A DNA stretch of 56,268 bases, from assembly GCA_035516175.1 (NCBI GenBank), contig DATJAO010000072.1, positions 1-56,268 of the forward strand. Reading direction: 5' to 3'. This document shows, in pieces, positions 1 to 8,379 of this stretch. The DNA comes from DASPSR01 sp035516175. Its GTDB lineage: Bacteria > Nitrospirota > UBA9217. Position numbers and translations under genes: made by a program. How positions within the stretch are numbered: position 1 is the stretch's first letter; the number at the start of each line of letters is the position of its first letter. The notes beneath the pieces are model-generated. The model saw nothing but the letters and a program-made list of their open reading frames with translations, had not been told where the DNA came from and made no database searches.

Positions 1-139
1 TTCCCATACCGCTTACCGTTGCGTTGATGAGCCGAAAACGGCCGCTATCACCAGGAGAAACACGGTTCCTTCTGATAGCATGCACGCGCTAAACAGCGTA
101 TAACGCAGAATCTGGGCTGTTACGATACACCAGAGGATG

Positions 140-160
140 CCCCCGAAATTCATTCGGGGG
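140..160. repeat. Perfect 8-bp hairpin upstream of the first gene
   Basis: CCCCCGAA (140-147), a 5-nt loop and TTCGGGGG (153-160). No T-tract follows on either strand, so it is not a convincing terminator. It sits 24 bp before the first gene and touches the AGGA that could serve as its ribosome binding site, so it could affect translation. Bases 1-139 hold no gene I can recognise. Confidence 0.4.
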
Positions 161-184
161 AGGATGTCACGATGAGCGCAAATT

Positions 185-670
185 ATGAGGCTCTGGTCCC
201 TTCATCCCAAATACCTGGATCCCCGGGGGCTGGTAGCGCTATGGCGCGAGGCGCTGCTCGCGCAGAAGGTCCTGCAGGGCGGGACCAGGGGGTACCGGAA
301 CCATCCGCAACTCGAACGGTTCAAGTCCCATCCTGATCCTGTCGCGGCGATCGCAACCTTTCTGCATTCCATTTTCGAAGAATCATTGCGGCGGGGGTAT
401 GCATTCAACGTCCGTAAAATCGGATCGAAGCGGGTATCTGATCAGATATCGTGCACGCGCGGACAGCTCCTGTACGAATGGGCTCATTTGAAAAAGAAAC
501 TCATGGTCAGATGCCCCGGGAAATATCACGAGATCCAGCATATTACATCCCCCGAGCCTCATCCGCTTTTTGCTCTTGTTGATGGAGAGCGGGAGGCATG
601 GGAGGCGCCGCAACAGGCCCAAGGGGCGGAGCCCAGGCGAAGAGCTTACTATGGACACAAAATCCCTTGA
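185..670 (+). CDS. Pyrimidine dimer DNA glycosylase family protein (endonuclease V-like)
   Basis: A 161-residue protein matching the Pyr_excise family (PF03013 type), relatives of T4 endonuclease V that excise UV-induced pyrimidine dimers. Seen: the N-terminus MRLWSLHPKYLD, then a basic helix with KVLQG, GYRNHPQLERF and a stretch around FNVRKIG, all typical of the bacterial branch. The last 25 residues are basic and Pro/Ala/Arg-rich and probably not part of the fold. In T4 endonuclease V the N-terminal Thr is catalytic; here residue 2 is Arg, so the catalytic arrangement must differ or the activity is unproven. It stands alone on the plus strand. uvrB and uvrC lie 6-10 kb downstream, but nothing shows co-regulation. 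The ATG at 185 is preceded only by a distant AGGA. Confidence 0.8.
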   Translation: MRLWSLHPKYLDPRGLVALWREALLAQKVLQGGTRGYRNHPQLERFKSHPDPVAAIATFLHSIFEESLRRGYAFNVRKIGSKRVSDQISCTRGQLLYEWAHLKKKLMVRCPGKYHEIQHITSPEPHPLFALVDGEREAWEAPQQAQGAEPRRRAYYGHKIP

Positions 671-762
671 TTTGTCGGGGAGTTTGTTTTATTATTGGGC
701 GTCAAATTTCGCAGTCAGGTTGTTCATGGCAGAATGTTCAAAAACTCAAGGAGGAACAATCA

Positions 763-990
763 GTGGTCAAGGTAAATCAGGAAAAGCTTCAGGAGAAAAT
801 CAATAAACTTAAAAAGACAGCTGCAGAGGTGATCGCGAAGTCTGAAGGAAAGACTGACACCGCAGAGGTTCGCAAGGCGCGCAAAAAGGTGAAGCGGCAG
901 CAGCGAAAGCTCCGTTCGGCCAAGGCGTACAAATCGGGCGGCAAGAAGGCGGGAGAGGCCAAGCCTGCAGAGGAGAAGGCATCTGCGTAG
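763..990 (+). CDS. Small basic coiled-coil protein, GTG start
   Basis: A 75-residue Lys/Ala/Glu-rich protein of unknown function. The GTG at 763 is chosen because AAGGAGGAA (748-755) lies at ideal distance; the reading frame is open further upstream but has no better signal. The sequence is helical and amphipathic, with heptad-like KLQEKINKLKK, a run of KARKKVKRQQRKLR, and a Lys/Ala/Glu tail ending EKASA. Such composition is common in small nucleic-acid-associated or ribosome-associated proteins, but no family is recognised. It ends 12 bp before rlpA and could be co-transcribed with it. Confidence 0.6.
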   Translation: MVKVNQEKLQEKINKLKKTAAEVIAKSEGKTDTAEVRKARKKVKRQQRKLRSAKAYKSGGKKAGEAKPAEEKASA

Positions 991-1002
991 GAAGGTGAAT
1001 GG

Positions 1003-1764
1003 ATGCGGATTCGATTCTGGCGACAGATGATCCAAATTCCCGGCGGCGCCGCGCTTATCGCGGCCGCTCTATACCTCGCATCGTGCGCGGCAAGAGAAGT
1101 GCCGCCAGCCCCCCCCGTGCACACTGCTCCTTCTCCGGAGCCCGCAGCAGCAAGAGAAGTGCCGCCAGCCCCCCCCGTGCACACCGCCCCCTCTCCGGAG
1201 CCCGCAGCGGTCCAGGAATACCGGGAGGTATATCGAGAAAGGGGTACGGCATCGTGGTACGGCAAGGAATTTCACGGCAGAAAGACCGCGAGCGGTGAAA
1301 AATTCGACATGTACGGCATCTCTGCGGCCCACAGGACACTGCCGCTCGGCACTACCCTTCGCGTTACCAATCTCGATAATTACAAGAGCATCAAGGTGAG
1401 GGTGAATGACCGCGGGCCGTTCGCCAGTAACAGGGTCCTCGAGCTTTCATACGGCGCCGCGAGGGAGTTGGGATTCGTTGCCCAGGGAACAGCTAGGGTG
1501 AAGATCGAATCCTTGGAGCCTGTTCAGGACCTGGGGCAGTATACGGTCCAAGCGGCTGTCTTTGCTGAAGCAGAAAATGCGAGGATGCTCAAGTACCGGC
1601 TCTCGAAGAGATTCGAGGTGACCTCCATCGTGCTGTTCGAGTCGAACGTCGGGAGATTCTTCCTTGTACGGGTCGGCGCGTACGCCTCCGAAGAGAAGGC
1701 GGAGCTGATAGCCGGCAAACTTATGATGGAAGGCCTGGAACCGATCGTGATGAGAAAAGACTGA
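1003..1764 (+). CDS. rlpA: RlpA-like septal lipoprotein (DPBB + SPOR)
   Basis: A 253-residue endolytic peptidoglycan transglycosylase family protein of the outer membrane. Domains: signal peptide with lipobox LASC (Cys 28 is the lipidated residue); a Pro/Ala linker (about 30-70); a double-psi beta-barrel RlpA domain (about 75-160) with GTASWYGKEFHGRKTASGE and the VNDRGPF motif containing the catalytic Asp; and a C-terminal SPOR domain (about 175-250) that would bind denuded glycan at the septum. RlpA cleaves between MurNAc and GlcNAc on strands lacking stem peptides. The linker contains an in-frame 60-bp tandem duplication (separate entry). The next gene, pepA, follows after 40 bp. Confidence 0.9.
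   Translation: MRIRFWRQMIQIPGGAALIAAALYLASCAAREVPPAPPVHTAPSPEPAAAREVPPAPPVHTAPSPEPAAVQEYREVYRERGTASWYGKEFHGRKTASGEKFDMYGISAAHRTLPLGTTLRVTNLDNYKSIKVRVNDRGPFASNRVLELSYGAARELGFVAQGTARVKIESLEPVQDLGQYTVQAAVFAEAENARMLKYRLSKRFEVTSIVLFESNVGRFFLVRVGAYASEEKAELIAGKLMMEGLEPIVMRKD
1091..1210 (+). repeat. 60-bp in-frame tandem duplication in the rlpA linker
   Basis: Two nearly identical 60-bp units (1091-1150 and 1151-1210) each encode AREVPPAPPVHTAPSPEPAA. They differ by a few bases. The unit lengthens the flexible linker between lipid anchor and catalytic domain, and the near identity suggests a recent or slippage-prone duplication. Confidence 0.9.
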
Positions 1765-1804
1765 GAATTGTATATTGAAGACTGGGAATCTCTGGCGGGA
1801 GCAT

Positions 1805-3301
1805 ATGAAGATCAACGTAGCAGCAGGAAGGATAGAGAAACGGAAGACCGACGGGGCGGTCATCCTACTTTTCGAGGGTGAGAAGCTGGGCCCGATCGTC
1901 GAGCGGGTGGACAAAGCGCTCGGCGGCATGATCACACGGCTTTTGAAGCGCGGCGATTTCAAGCCCAGGCCCGGAACAGTCCACCTCATCTATCCTGAAG
2001 GCAGGATAGCCGCAGAGCGTCTTGTTCTGGCCGGGCTTGGGAAACGAAGCGAATTCACGCTCCATCGGCTGCGCCTGGCGGCCGGTAAGGCGGCGCCTTA
2101 CTTGCGGGCAGCCGGCGCGACTGATGTTACGGCGTCGTCGGGAGGGATTGGTCTCGACGAAGAAGAAACCGCTCAAGCATTGACCGAGGGGAGCATGCTC
2201 GGGCTCTACCGGTTCCTGAAGTACAAGACCGATGAAGAGAATGACCGTAAGAAAGAAATCGGAATGTTGACCATCCTGACGGAGAACGCGTCTTCGGCGG
2301 GAGCAATGCAGAAGGGCGTGAAGGCCGGTAAGGCGGTAGCCGAATCCACGATCATGGTACGGGACATGGTGAATTCCCCGGCCGCCGATATGACACCGAC
2401 GATCATCGCCGCCAAGGCACGGGGTATCGCAAAAGAGTTCGGGCTTAAGCTCCAGGTGCTCGAACGGCAGCAGATGGAGAAGCTCGGCATGGGCGCCCTT
2501 CTCGGCGTGGCCTCGGGGAGCGCGCAGCCCCCGAAATTCATCATCATCGAATACAGGCGCGGCGGGAAAAAGCCGTTCATAGCGCTTGTGGGCAAGACCA
2601 TCACCTTCGATTCCGGCGGCATCTCGATCAAGCCCGCCGAGAACATGGACAAGATGAAGGACGACATGTCCGGAGGCGCCGCGGTGATCGGTGCGATCCG
2701 TTCCGTAGCGACGCTCAAGCTCCCCCTCAACATCGTCGGCCTGCTGCCGGCCACGGAGAACATGCCGAGCGGCACCGCGTATAGGCCGGGCGACGTGCTT
2801 CGTACCCTTTCTGGCCAGACCATCGAGATCATCAACACCGACGCGGAAGGCAGGCTGATCCTTTCCGATGCGCTGGCATACGCCTGCCGATACAAACCGG
2901 CAGTGATTGTGGATATCGCAACGCTCACCGGCGCGTGCAGGATAGCGCTCGGACAGGAAGCCATTGGCATGCTTGGCACGAATGAAAAATTCAAAGAGAA
3001 AATGCGCGAGGCCGGCGAAAAGACCGGAGAGCGAGTATGGGAAATGCCGCTCTGGGAGGGGTATTATGACCAGATCAAGAGCGACATCGCCGATATGAAA
3101 AACACCGGCGGCAGGGATGGAGGCGCCATCACGGCCGCGGCGCTGCTTTCCAAGTTCGTGCAGAACTACCCCTGGGTGCACCTCGACATCGCCGCGACGG
3201 CCTGGACCGAGAAAGACCGGCCCTACACGCCCAAGGGAGCGACCGGCGTCGGCGTCCGGCTTTTGACGCAGTTTTTGAGAGACTACGAGAGGAAAAAGTA
3301 A
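1805..3301 (+). CDS. pepA: Leucyl aminopeptidase (cytosol aminopeptidase, M17)
   Basis: A 498-residue M17 metallo-aminopeptidase that removes N-terminal residues from peptides in the cytoplasm, working as a two-metal hexamer. Seen: a poorly conserved N-terminal macro-like domain (about 1-160) and a catalytic domain with GKTITFDSGG (about 262, including the metal-binding Lys and Asp), MKDDMSGGAAV, and the family signature NTDAEGRL (about 344-351). Length is normal for the family. The ATG at 1805 with GGCGGGAG before it is preferred over an in-frame ATG 30 bp upstream, which would add ten residues unlike the family N-terminus. A degenerate intergenic repeat follows the gene. Confidence 0.95.
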   Translation: MKINVAAGRIEKRKTDGAVILLFEGEKLGPIVERVDKALGGMITRLLKRGDFKPRPGTVHLIYPEGRIAAERLVLAGLGKRSEFTLHRLRLAAGKAAPYLRAAGATDVTASSGGIGLDEEETAQALTEGSMLGLYRFLKYKTDEENDRKKEIGMLTILTENASSAGAMQKGVKAGKAVAESTIMVRDMVNSPAADMTPTIIAAKARGIAKEFGLKLQVLERQQMEKLGMGALLGVASGSAQPPKFIIIEYRRGGKKPFIALVGKTITFDSGGISIKPAENMDKMKDDMSGGAAVIGAIRSVATLKLPLNIVGLLPATENMPSGTAYRPGDVLRTLSGQTIEIINTDAEGRLILSDALAYACRYKPAVIVDIATLTGACRIALGQEAIGMLGTNEKFKEKMREAGEKTGERVWEMPLWEGYYDQIKSDIADMKNTGGRDGGAITAAALLSKFVQNYPWVHLDIAATAWTEKDRPYTPKGATGVGVRLLTQFLRDYERKK

Positions 3302-3490
3302 CTGCGGATACGCAGGGGCACAAAGTAAGGCAAACACGTAATTGGCCATGGACGCACACGGACAAACAGGGATAAAAAGCAACGGGACATCCTCTTTCAA
3401 TTCGCACCCGTCTGCGTAACTCGACTCCCTTAATTATTCTCTTCTTTTTTCTCCGCGGTTCTGCGCATCTGCGGAAGCATTCAATTTTTT
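3302..3490. repeat. Degenerate CGCAG-type intergenic repeats, two copies in opposite orientation
   Basis: Just after pepA: CTGCGGATA CGCAGGGGC, then a stretch with GGACGCACACGGACAAACAGGGA. At about 3452-3476 the reverse orientation occurs; read on the minus strand it is CCGCAGATG CGCAGAACC. Units are about 9 bp. This matches the repeats at 12038, 12210 and 49105. No gene is seen in this 198-bp gap. Confidence 0.5.
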
Positions 3491-3499
3491 TCTTTAAAT

Positions 3500-4402
3500 A
3501 TGGATTTACATCAGATTGAAATATTCTGCATGCTCATCAAGCTCCGCAGCTTTTCCGGGGCCGCGGAGGCGTTGCATCTCACGCAGCCGACGGTGAGCGG
3601 ACATATCAAGAATCTGGAATCGGACCTCGGCGTGATGCTCCTCGACCGTCTGGGCAAGAGGGTGGTTCCTACCGAAGAGGGAGAGATCCTTTACCGCTAT
3701 GGACAGAAGCTCCTCGTGCTCCGCGACCACGCGCGGCAGGAGATAGAGGCGATTTCCGGAAAGATGAGCGGGCTTTTGAAAATAGGGGGCAGCACCATCC
3801 CGGGGGCCTATATTCTCCCCCTGCTCATCGGCGCCTTCAAGAAAGAACATCCTTCGCTGTCCGTTCAACTCATGATCGATGACACCGCCAAGGTGACGCA
3901 GGCGGTGAAGGACGGTGACCTGTGCATCGGCGTTGTGGGGGCGCGGGTCGCCGACGGGCATCTGGAATCGCATGCTTTTCTGACCGATGAACTCGTCGTC
4001 GCTGTTCCCGCGGGCCATCCTTGGGCGCATAGAAAGATGATCCCTGTCGAGGCCCTGAAAACCGAGCCGTTCATACAGCGGGAGGAAGGCTCCGGCACAC
4101 GGCGCATTATGGAAGAGCACTTGGAAGAATCAGGATTCTCTCTCACGGATTTAAATACGGTTGCGGTCGTAGGAAGCAGTGATGCCGTTCGTCAGGCCGT
4201 CAAGGCAGGGCTCGGTGTTTCCATCCTCTCGATCCGTGCTCTTCAGGACGATATCCAAGCGGGACGCATTGTGGCTGTACGGTTGAAAGGGTTGCAGCTC
4301 GAACGGAGCTTCTCGATCATTTTACTCAAAGGCAAAAGCCGGTCACTGATCTGTCAGGTATTCCTCGATTTTCTGATGAAGGAAAAGCACAAGCTCTCCT
4401 GA
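3500..4402 (+). CDS. LysR-family transcriptional regulator (selenium-metabolism-associated type)
   Basis: A 300-residue LysR regulator. N-terminal winged helix-turn-helix (1-60) with MDLHQIEIFCMLIKLRSFSGAAEAL and LTQPTVSGHIKNLE, a linker helix (60-90), then a two-lobed periplasmic-binding-like effector domain (90-295) with GSTIPGAYILPLLIGAFKKE and the FIQREEGSGTRR motif. The N-terminus and the GSTIPG/FIQREEGSGTR motifs resemble a subgroup found with selenium-metabolism genes in anaerobes, and more distantly CysB/CbbR-type regulators; the effector is not predictable from sequence. No divergent target gene is adjacent, so the regulon is unknown. Confidence 0.85.
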   Translation: MDLHQIEIFCMLIKLRSFSGAAEALHLTQPTVSGHIKNLESDLGVMLLDRLGKRVVPTEEGEILYRYGQKLLVLRDHARQEIEAISGKMSGLLKIGGSTIPGAYILPLLIGAFKKEHPSLSVQLMIDDTAKVTQAVKDGDLCIGVVGARVADGHLESHAFLTDELVVAVPAGHPWAHRKMIPVEALKTEPFIQREEGSGTRRIMEEHLEESGFSLTDLNTVAVVGSSDAVRQAVKAGLGVSILSIRALQDDIQAGRIVAVRLKGLQLERSFSIILLKGKSRSLICQVFLDFLMKEKHKLS

Positions 4403-4740
4403 TCCTAATGCTCATGATCACGACCTATCACACCGCCACTTGGTAAAACACTGTTTCATCCCTTTTCGTTTTGTTGTTCCAGCCCTCGGGGTTTCTATTC
4501 TCGTGCCGCCGTGCAACCAAAAACAGACGTCTCTATATCATGCGTAAATTCGAAGGCGAAGATTCTCATAAGGGAGGCTGCTGTCAGGAAAAGGCTTGTA
4601 GCCTCGAGTTTGGTTGGGGTGTCCGTGCTTTTGTTCCTGTCGTATCAGCACCGGCACGACAGGGAGGTTAGGGTAGCGGCGGAGGCGTGAAGGGAAGAAG
4701 TAAGTGGATGTACGACCCCTTGAAGACAGAGACGTGAGCG
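4403..4740. other. Intergenic stretch without a supported gene
   Basis: 338 bp between the LysR gene and the kinase-like gene. A 66-codon plus-strand frame at 4471-4671 has no ribosome binding site and no protein-like composition, so I do not call it. Purine-rich AAGGGAGG (4571-4578) and GGGAAGAAG (4691-4699) occur without a following start codon that opens a convincing frame. Confidence 0.5.
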
Positions 4741-5448
4741 GTGAAAAGGTTCTCCAGAATAAAAGCCTTGACTCTTTCTCGCGGTGCTTCTAAAATGGTG
4801 GGACTTTTTCGTATCCATCTGGACATGAAGGAAGATTTAACATACAATGAAGCCTGCAGGAACCTCGAGAAGGTAATCGTCCAGGGAAGATCGTTTAAAG
4901 CGGATGTATTTATCTCCCGCGCTGACGGCCAGAGGTTTGTGGTCAAGGACTTCGGGAACAAAGGCTTCTGGGAACGGAACCTGGTCGGGCGCATGATCAT
5001 AGGCCGTGAACTCCGGGCATATACCGCACTTGCAGGCATCGACGGCCTGCCGTCACGGTATAAGAGGCTCACTCCGTTTTCCCTTGCCATAGAGTACCTC
5101 GAAGGTAAGAACCTGGGCGGCGTTGAGCGGGGAGAGATTGGCCCCGGCGTCCTCCGGCAGTTCGAGCAGATCATCGAAGACCTTCATGAGCACGGGTGGG
5201 TCCATCTGGACCTCCAGCGACGATCGAACATCCTGCTTGTCAACGGCAAGGTCTTCGTTGTGGACCTGGCGTCTGCTTTTCATCCAGGAGGGGTACCGCT
5301 GGTGGGTCGTTGTTTAACCGGGTTGCTCGGTTTTGCTGACCGGATATCGCTCATCAAGTTGAAGAGTATTTACGCACCCGAGATTATGACGACGAAGGAA
5401 CGGAAATGGCTGAAGCTTCGGAACCTCGTGATGCCGACGAAGTGGTGA
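4741..5448 (+). CDS. Protein-kinase-fold protein, WaaP/Kdo-kinase-like
   Basis: A 235-residue protein with the eukaryotic-like kinase core: Lys 69 (RFVVKDF) as the ATP-binding lysine, Glu 90 in helix C, catalytic motif HLDLQRRSN (His 155, Asp 157, Asn 163), and VVDLASAF with Asp 175 in the DFG position. Compact bacterial kinases of this kind include lipopolysaccharide core kinases (WaaP, KdkA) and RIO-like kinases; the short C-lobe fits a lipopolysaccharide or small-molecule kinase better than a Ser/Thr protein kinase. The substrate is unknown. The GTG at 4741 is uncertain; an internal ATG at 4825 would still leave the whole kinase core. The neighbour downstream is a membrane methyltransferase. 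Confidence 0.65.
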   Translation: MKRFSRIKALTLSRGASKMVGLFRIHLDMKEDLTYNEACRNLEKVIVQGRSFKADVFISRADGQRFVVKDFGNKGFWERNLVGRMIIGRELRAYTALAGIDGLPSRYKRLTPFSLAIEYLEGKNLGGVERGEIGPGVLRQFEQIIEDLHEHGWVHLDLQRRSNILLVNGKVFVVDLASAFHPGGVPLVGRCLTGLLGFADRISLIKLKSIYAPEIMTTKERKWLKLRNLVMPTKW

Positions 5449-5518
5449 GGTGGGCTCCGTAAGGCGTGATTGGCGAGAGGGAACGCTGCTGCACCTTTAA
5501 GCAAGACATAAGGAGAGT

Positions 5519-6082
5519 ATGATGGCGGAAAAAGGAACATTACAGTACAAGCTGACGAAGATTACTACGAAGACGGTGCTGGCAGCCTTGGCGGCGATCA
5601 TCCTGTTTTACCTGGCAAAGCCGGAACCGGCATGGTTCCTGGCCGGAGCCGTGATCACGGTACTCGGCGAGGCGCTGAGGCTCTGGGCCGCCGGTCATCT
5701 CCGGAAGAACAAGCAACTTACGACCACCGGACCCTACTCGTATGTCAAGAACCCGCTCTATATAGGCACGCTCCTCATCACGATCGGTTATAGCGCCATG
5801 GCAAGGAACATCTATATCATGTTTTGCGGTTTTGTGTGGTTCTTTGTGTACTATGCACCGTATAAGAAACAACAGGAGAACGAGAAGCTTATCAGTAGCT
5901 TTGGCCAGCCCTGGGTGGAGTATGACAAGGCTGTGCCTGATTACCTTCCCCGCATCACTCCCTATCCGGGGCGGGGAACGAACCGATGGAGCTACGACGT
6001 GGTGAAGGAAAATTCTGAACACGAGACCGCCATCGGGGTTTTCATCGGTTTTGCGGTGATGCTGTACCTCCTGGTGAGATAG
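5519..6082 (+). CDS. Isoprenylcysteine carboxyl methyltransferase (ICMT)-family membrane protein
   Basis: A 187-residue integral membrane methyltransferase of the ICMT/PEMT type. Two N-terminal hydrophobic helices (about 18-55), the signature region TTGPYSYVKNPLYIGTLLITIGY (about 72-95) that forms the SAM and substrate pocket, a further helix with YIMFCGFVWFFVYY, then the conserved EN-x-KLISSFG and YDKAVP segment, and a final C-terminal helix. Bacterial members mostly have unknown substrates (lipids or small isoprenoids). AAGGAGAG at about 5510 fits ATG 5519; ATG 5522 is one codon later and possible. It lies 70 bp after the kinase-like gene and may form a pair with it. Confidence 0.8.
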   Translation: MMAEKGTLQYKLTKITTKTVLAALAAIILFYLAKPEPAWFLAGAVITVLGEALRLWAAGHLRKNKQLTTTGPYSYVKNPLYIGTLLITIGYSAMARNIYIMFCGFVWFFVYYAPYKKQQENEKLISSFGQPWVEYDKAVPDYLPRITPYPGRGTNRWSYDVVKENSEHETAIGVFIGFAVMLYLLVR

Positions 6083-6149
6083 AAGGAGGCTTTCCTGCTG
6101 TCGGGCTTCAACTGACATCCCTGCAAAGCGGGGATCTGTCGTCACGGTT

Positions 6150-6281
6150 TTACTTCCTTTTCAAATCGTCTTGCCTCTTCGTCAATGCGATACCGAGCAT
6201 GTTCCCCATCATGACATAATCATCGGGAAGAGAGTATATCTCAAAGAGTGCCCAGCCGAGCCGTACGGCATGCGCCGTCAA
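6150..6281 (-). pseudogene. Possible remnant or very small gene of unknown function
   Basis: On the minus strand a 43-codon frame runs from a TTG at 6281 to TAA at 6150. It reads LTAHAVRLGWALFEIYSLP and then DDYVMMGNMLGIALTKRQDDLKRK. The mix of hydrophobic and charged residues looks like real coding sequence, but there is no ribosome binding site and a stop directly precedes the TTG. It may be the C-terminal scrap of a lost gene or a small protein. No family is recognised. Confidence 0.3.
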
Positions 6282-6318
6282 TCAGATGCGGGTACAAACT
6301 TCCTCCAAGCCTGATTCA

Positions 6319-6348
6319 TTGACACTGCTGTTCATTATGGAGTAATAT
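6319..6348 (+). promoter_or_regulatory. Consensus sigma-70-type promoter for uvrB, leaderless
   Basis: TTGACA (6319-6324), an 18-bp spacer and TAATAT (6343-6348). The start codon ATG is at 6355, exactly where transcription would begin 7 nt after the -10 box, and no Shine-Dalgarno sequence precedes it, so the uvrB mRNA is probably leaderless. Confidence 0.75.
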
Positions 6349-6354
6349 TTATCT

Positions 6355-8361
6355 ATGCCGAAATTCAAGATCGTATCTGACTTCAAGCCAACGGGAGATC
6401 AGCCGCAAGCAATTGAGAAGCTCGCAGAAGGCGTCATCAAAGGGCTCCATCACCAGGTGCTTCTGGGCGTAACGGGCTCGGGCAAGACATTCACCATAGC
6501 GAACGTCGTCGAGAAGGTCCAGAAGCCTACGCTCGTGATCGCTCACAACAAGACGCTTGCGGCCCAGCTTTACAACGAGTTCAAAGAGCTTTTCCCCGAG
6601 AATGCGGTAGAGTACTTCGTCTCGTACTACGACTACTACCAGCCCGAGGCGTATCTCCCGACCACGGACACCTACATCGAGAAGGATTCATCCATCAACG
6701 AACAGATAGACCGTATGCGCCACGCCGCAACGAACGCGTTGTTCGAGAGGAACGACGTGATTGTCGTGGCATCGGTATCGTGCATCTACGGATTGGGCTC
6801 TCCCGAGGCGTACCACGGCATGCTGCTGTTCCTCGAACGGGGACAACGCATTGAGCGGAACGATATCCTCCGGAAGCTCGTGGACATCCAGTATACGAGG
6901 AATGACTTCGATTTCCAGCGCGGGACCTTCCGGGTCCGGGGTGACGTAGTCGAGATCTTTCCGGCGTCCTATGAGAACACGGCCATCCGCATCGAGCTCT
7001 TCGGCGACGAGATCGATGCAATCTCCGAGTTTGATCCCTTACTCGGAACGCCGCTCCAAAAACTCGATAAGGTCGCTGTTTACCCAGGCAGCCATTACGT
7101 GATCCCTGACTCGAGAATTAAAGCGGCAATTGACGGCATCCATGAGGAGCTCCAGGAGCGCATCCAGTATCTCCGCAAGATGAACAAACTCATTGAGGCC
7201 CAGCGCATAGAGCAGCGCACGATGTTTGATCTGGAAATGATCCAGGAGATGGGCTATTGCCACGGCATCGAGAACTACTCCCGCCACCTTTCGGGAAGAG
7301 CGCCTGGCGAGCCGCCGCCCACGCTCCTCGATTATTTTCCGAAAGACTATCTCCTGATCGTGGATGAGTCCCATGCCACAATTCCGCAGATCGGCGGCAT
7401 GTACAACGGCGACCGGGCGAGGAAGACCACGCTCGTGGAATACGGTTTCCGGCTGCCCTCGGCGCTCGATAACCGTCCGCTCAATTTTGAGGAATTCAAT
7501 GAACGGGTAAACCAGATCGTGTATGTTTCGGCAACGCCGGCCGATTATGAAGTCGAGAAGTCAGGCAACAGGATCATCGAGCAGGTCATCCGGCCCACCG
7601 GTCTCACTGACCCGAAGATCATGATCAGGCCGGTCAAGGGGCAGGTCGATGATCTTCTGAATGAAATCAGAAAGCGGGCAGAGGCGCACGAGCGCGTTCT
7701 TGTCACGACGCTCACGAAGCGCATGGCCGAGGACCTGACCGAGCATTACAAGGAACTGAACGTGAAGGTGGCGTATCTGCACTCCGACATCGACACCCTG
7801 GAGCGCGTGGACATCATTCGCGACCTGCGCATGGGAAAGTATGACGTGCTGATCGGCATCAATCTCCTGCGAGAAGGGCTGGACATCCCCGAGGTCTCGC
7901 TCGTTGCAATCCTCGACGCGGACAAGGAAGGATTCCTGCGTTCCACGCGCTCGCTCATCCAGACCATGGGCCGAGCAGCGCGAAACGTGAACGGCGAAGT
8001 GATCCTGTACGCGGAGAACATAACCGATTCTATGCGAAACGCCATATCCGAAACGAACAGGCGTCGCCAGGTACAGGAGGATTACAATAAGACCCACAGC
8101 ATCACGCCGCAGTCAATCAAGAAGAACATCCAGGCCGCGCTCCGCACTGTGTACGAGCAGGATTATTTCACGGTACCGGTCGCCGCTGAAGAGGCAGGCG
8201 AGTACGTGCAGACGGTGAATCTCCCCGCTCTCATCGCGTCTCTCGAGAAACAGATGCGCGCCGCGGCAAAGGCGCTGGATTTTGAGACAGCGGCCGAACT
8301 CAGGGACAAGATCAGGTCGCTAAGGCAGAAGGAGATGGCGGTGGGGGTTAAGGTGGAGTAG
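6355..8361 (+). CDS. uvrB: Excinuclease ABC subunit B
   Basis: A 668-residue UvrB, the damage-verification helicase-like subunit of nucleotide excision repair. Seen: Walker A GVTGSGKT (about 39-46), the beta-hairpin region YYDYYQPEAYLP that clamps DNA, Walker B-type LIVDESH, helicase motifs V and VI (GINLLREGLDIPEVSLVAILDADKEGF and QTMGRAARN), and the C-terminal UVR motif (ALDFETAAELRDKIRSLR) that binds UvrC. Length and order are canonical. It has its own promoter and appears leaderless. Directly after the stop comes a broken uvrC start; the intact uvrC begins 1.8 kb further on. Confidence 0.98.
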   Translation: MPKFKIVSDFKPTGDQPQAIEKLAEGVIKGLHHQVLLGVTGSGKTFTIANVVEKVQKPTLVIAHNKTLAAQLYNEFKELFPENAVEYFVSYYDYYQPEAYLPTTDTYIEKDSSINEQIDRMRHAATNALFERNDVIVVASVSCIYGLGSPEAYHGMLLFLERGQRIERNDILRKLVDIQYTRNDFDFQRGTFRVRGDVVEIFPASYENTAIRIELFGDEIDAISEFDPLLGTPLQKLDKVAVYPGSHYVIPDSRIKAAIDGIHEELQERIQYLRKMNKLIEAQRIEQRTMFDLEMIQEMGYCHGIENYSRHLSGRAPGEPPPTLLDYFPKDYLLIVDESHATIPQIGGMYNGDRARKTTLVEYGFRLPSALDNRPLNFEEFNERVNQIVYVSATPADYEVEKSGNRIIEQVIRPTGLTDPKIMIRPVKGQVDDLLNEIRKRAEAHERVLVTTLTKRMAEDLTEHYKELNVKVAYLHSDIDTLERVDIIRDLRMGKYDVLIGINLLREGLDIPEVSLVAILDADKEGFLRSTRSLIQTMGRAARNVNGEVILYAENITDSMRNAISETNRRRQVQEDYNKTHSITPQSIKKNIQAALRTVYEQDYFTVPVAAEEAGEYVQTVNLPALIASLEKQMRAAAKALDFETAAELRDKIRSLRQKEMAVGVKVE

Positions 8362-8379
8362 GGGCAGAGCAAGATATAT

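Noticed and set aside
140..160. Hairpin considered as a terminator
   Set aside because: No T-tract on either strand, so listed only as a hairpin.
1865..3400. 511-codon minus-strand frame opposite pepA
   Set aside because: It mirrors the highly conserved pepA gene, has His/Arg-rich composition typical of antisense frames in GC-rich DNA, and has no ribosome binding site.
4471..4671. 66-codon plus-strand frame between the LysR and kinase-like genes
   Set aside because: No ribosome binding site, no recognisable domain and a low-complexity reading.
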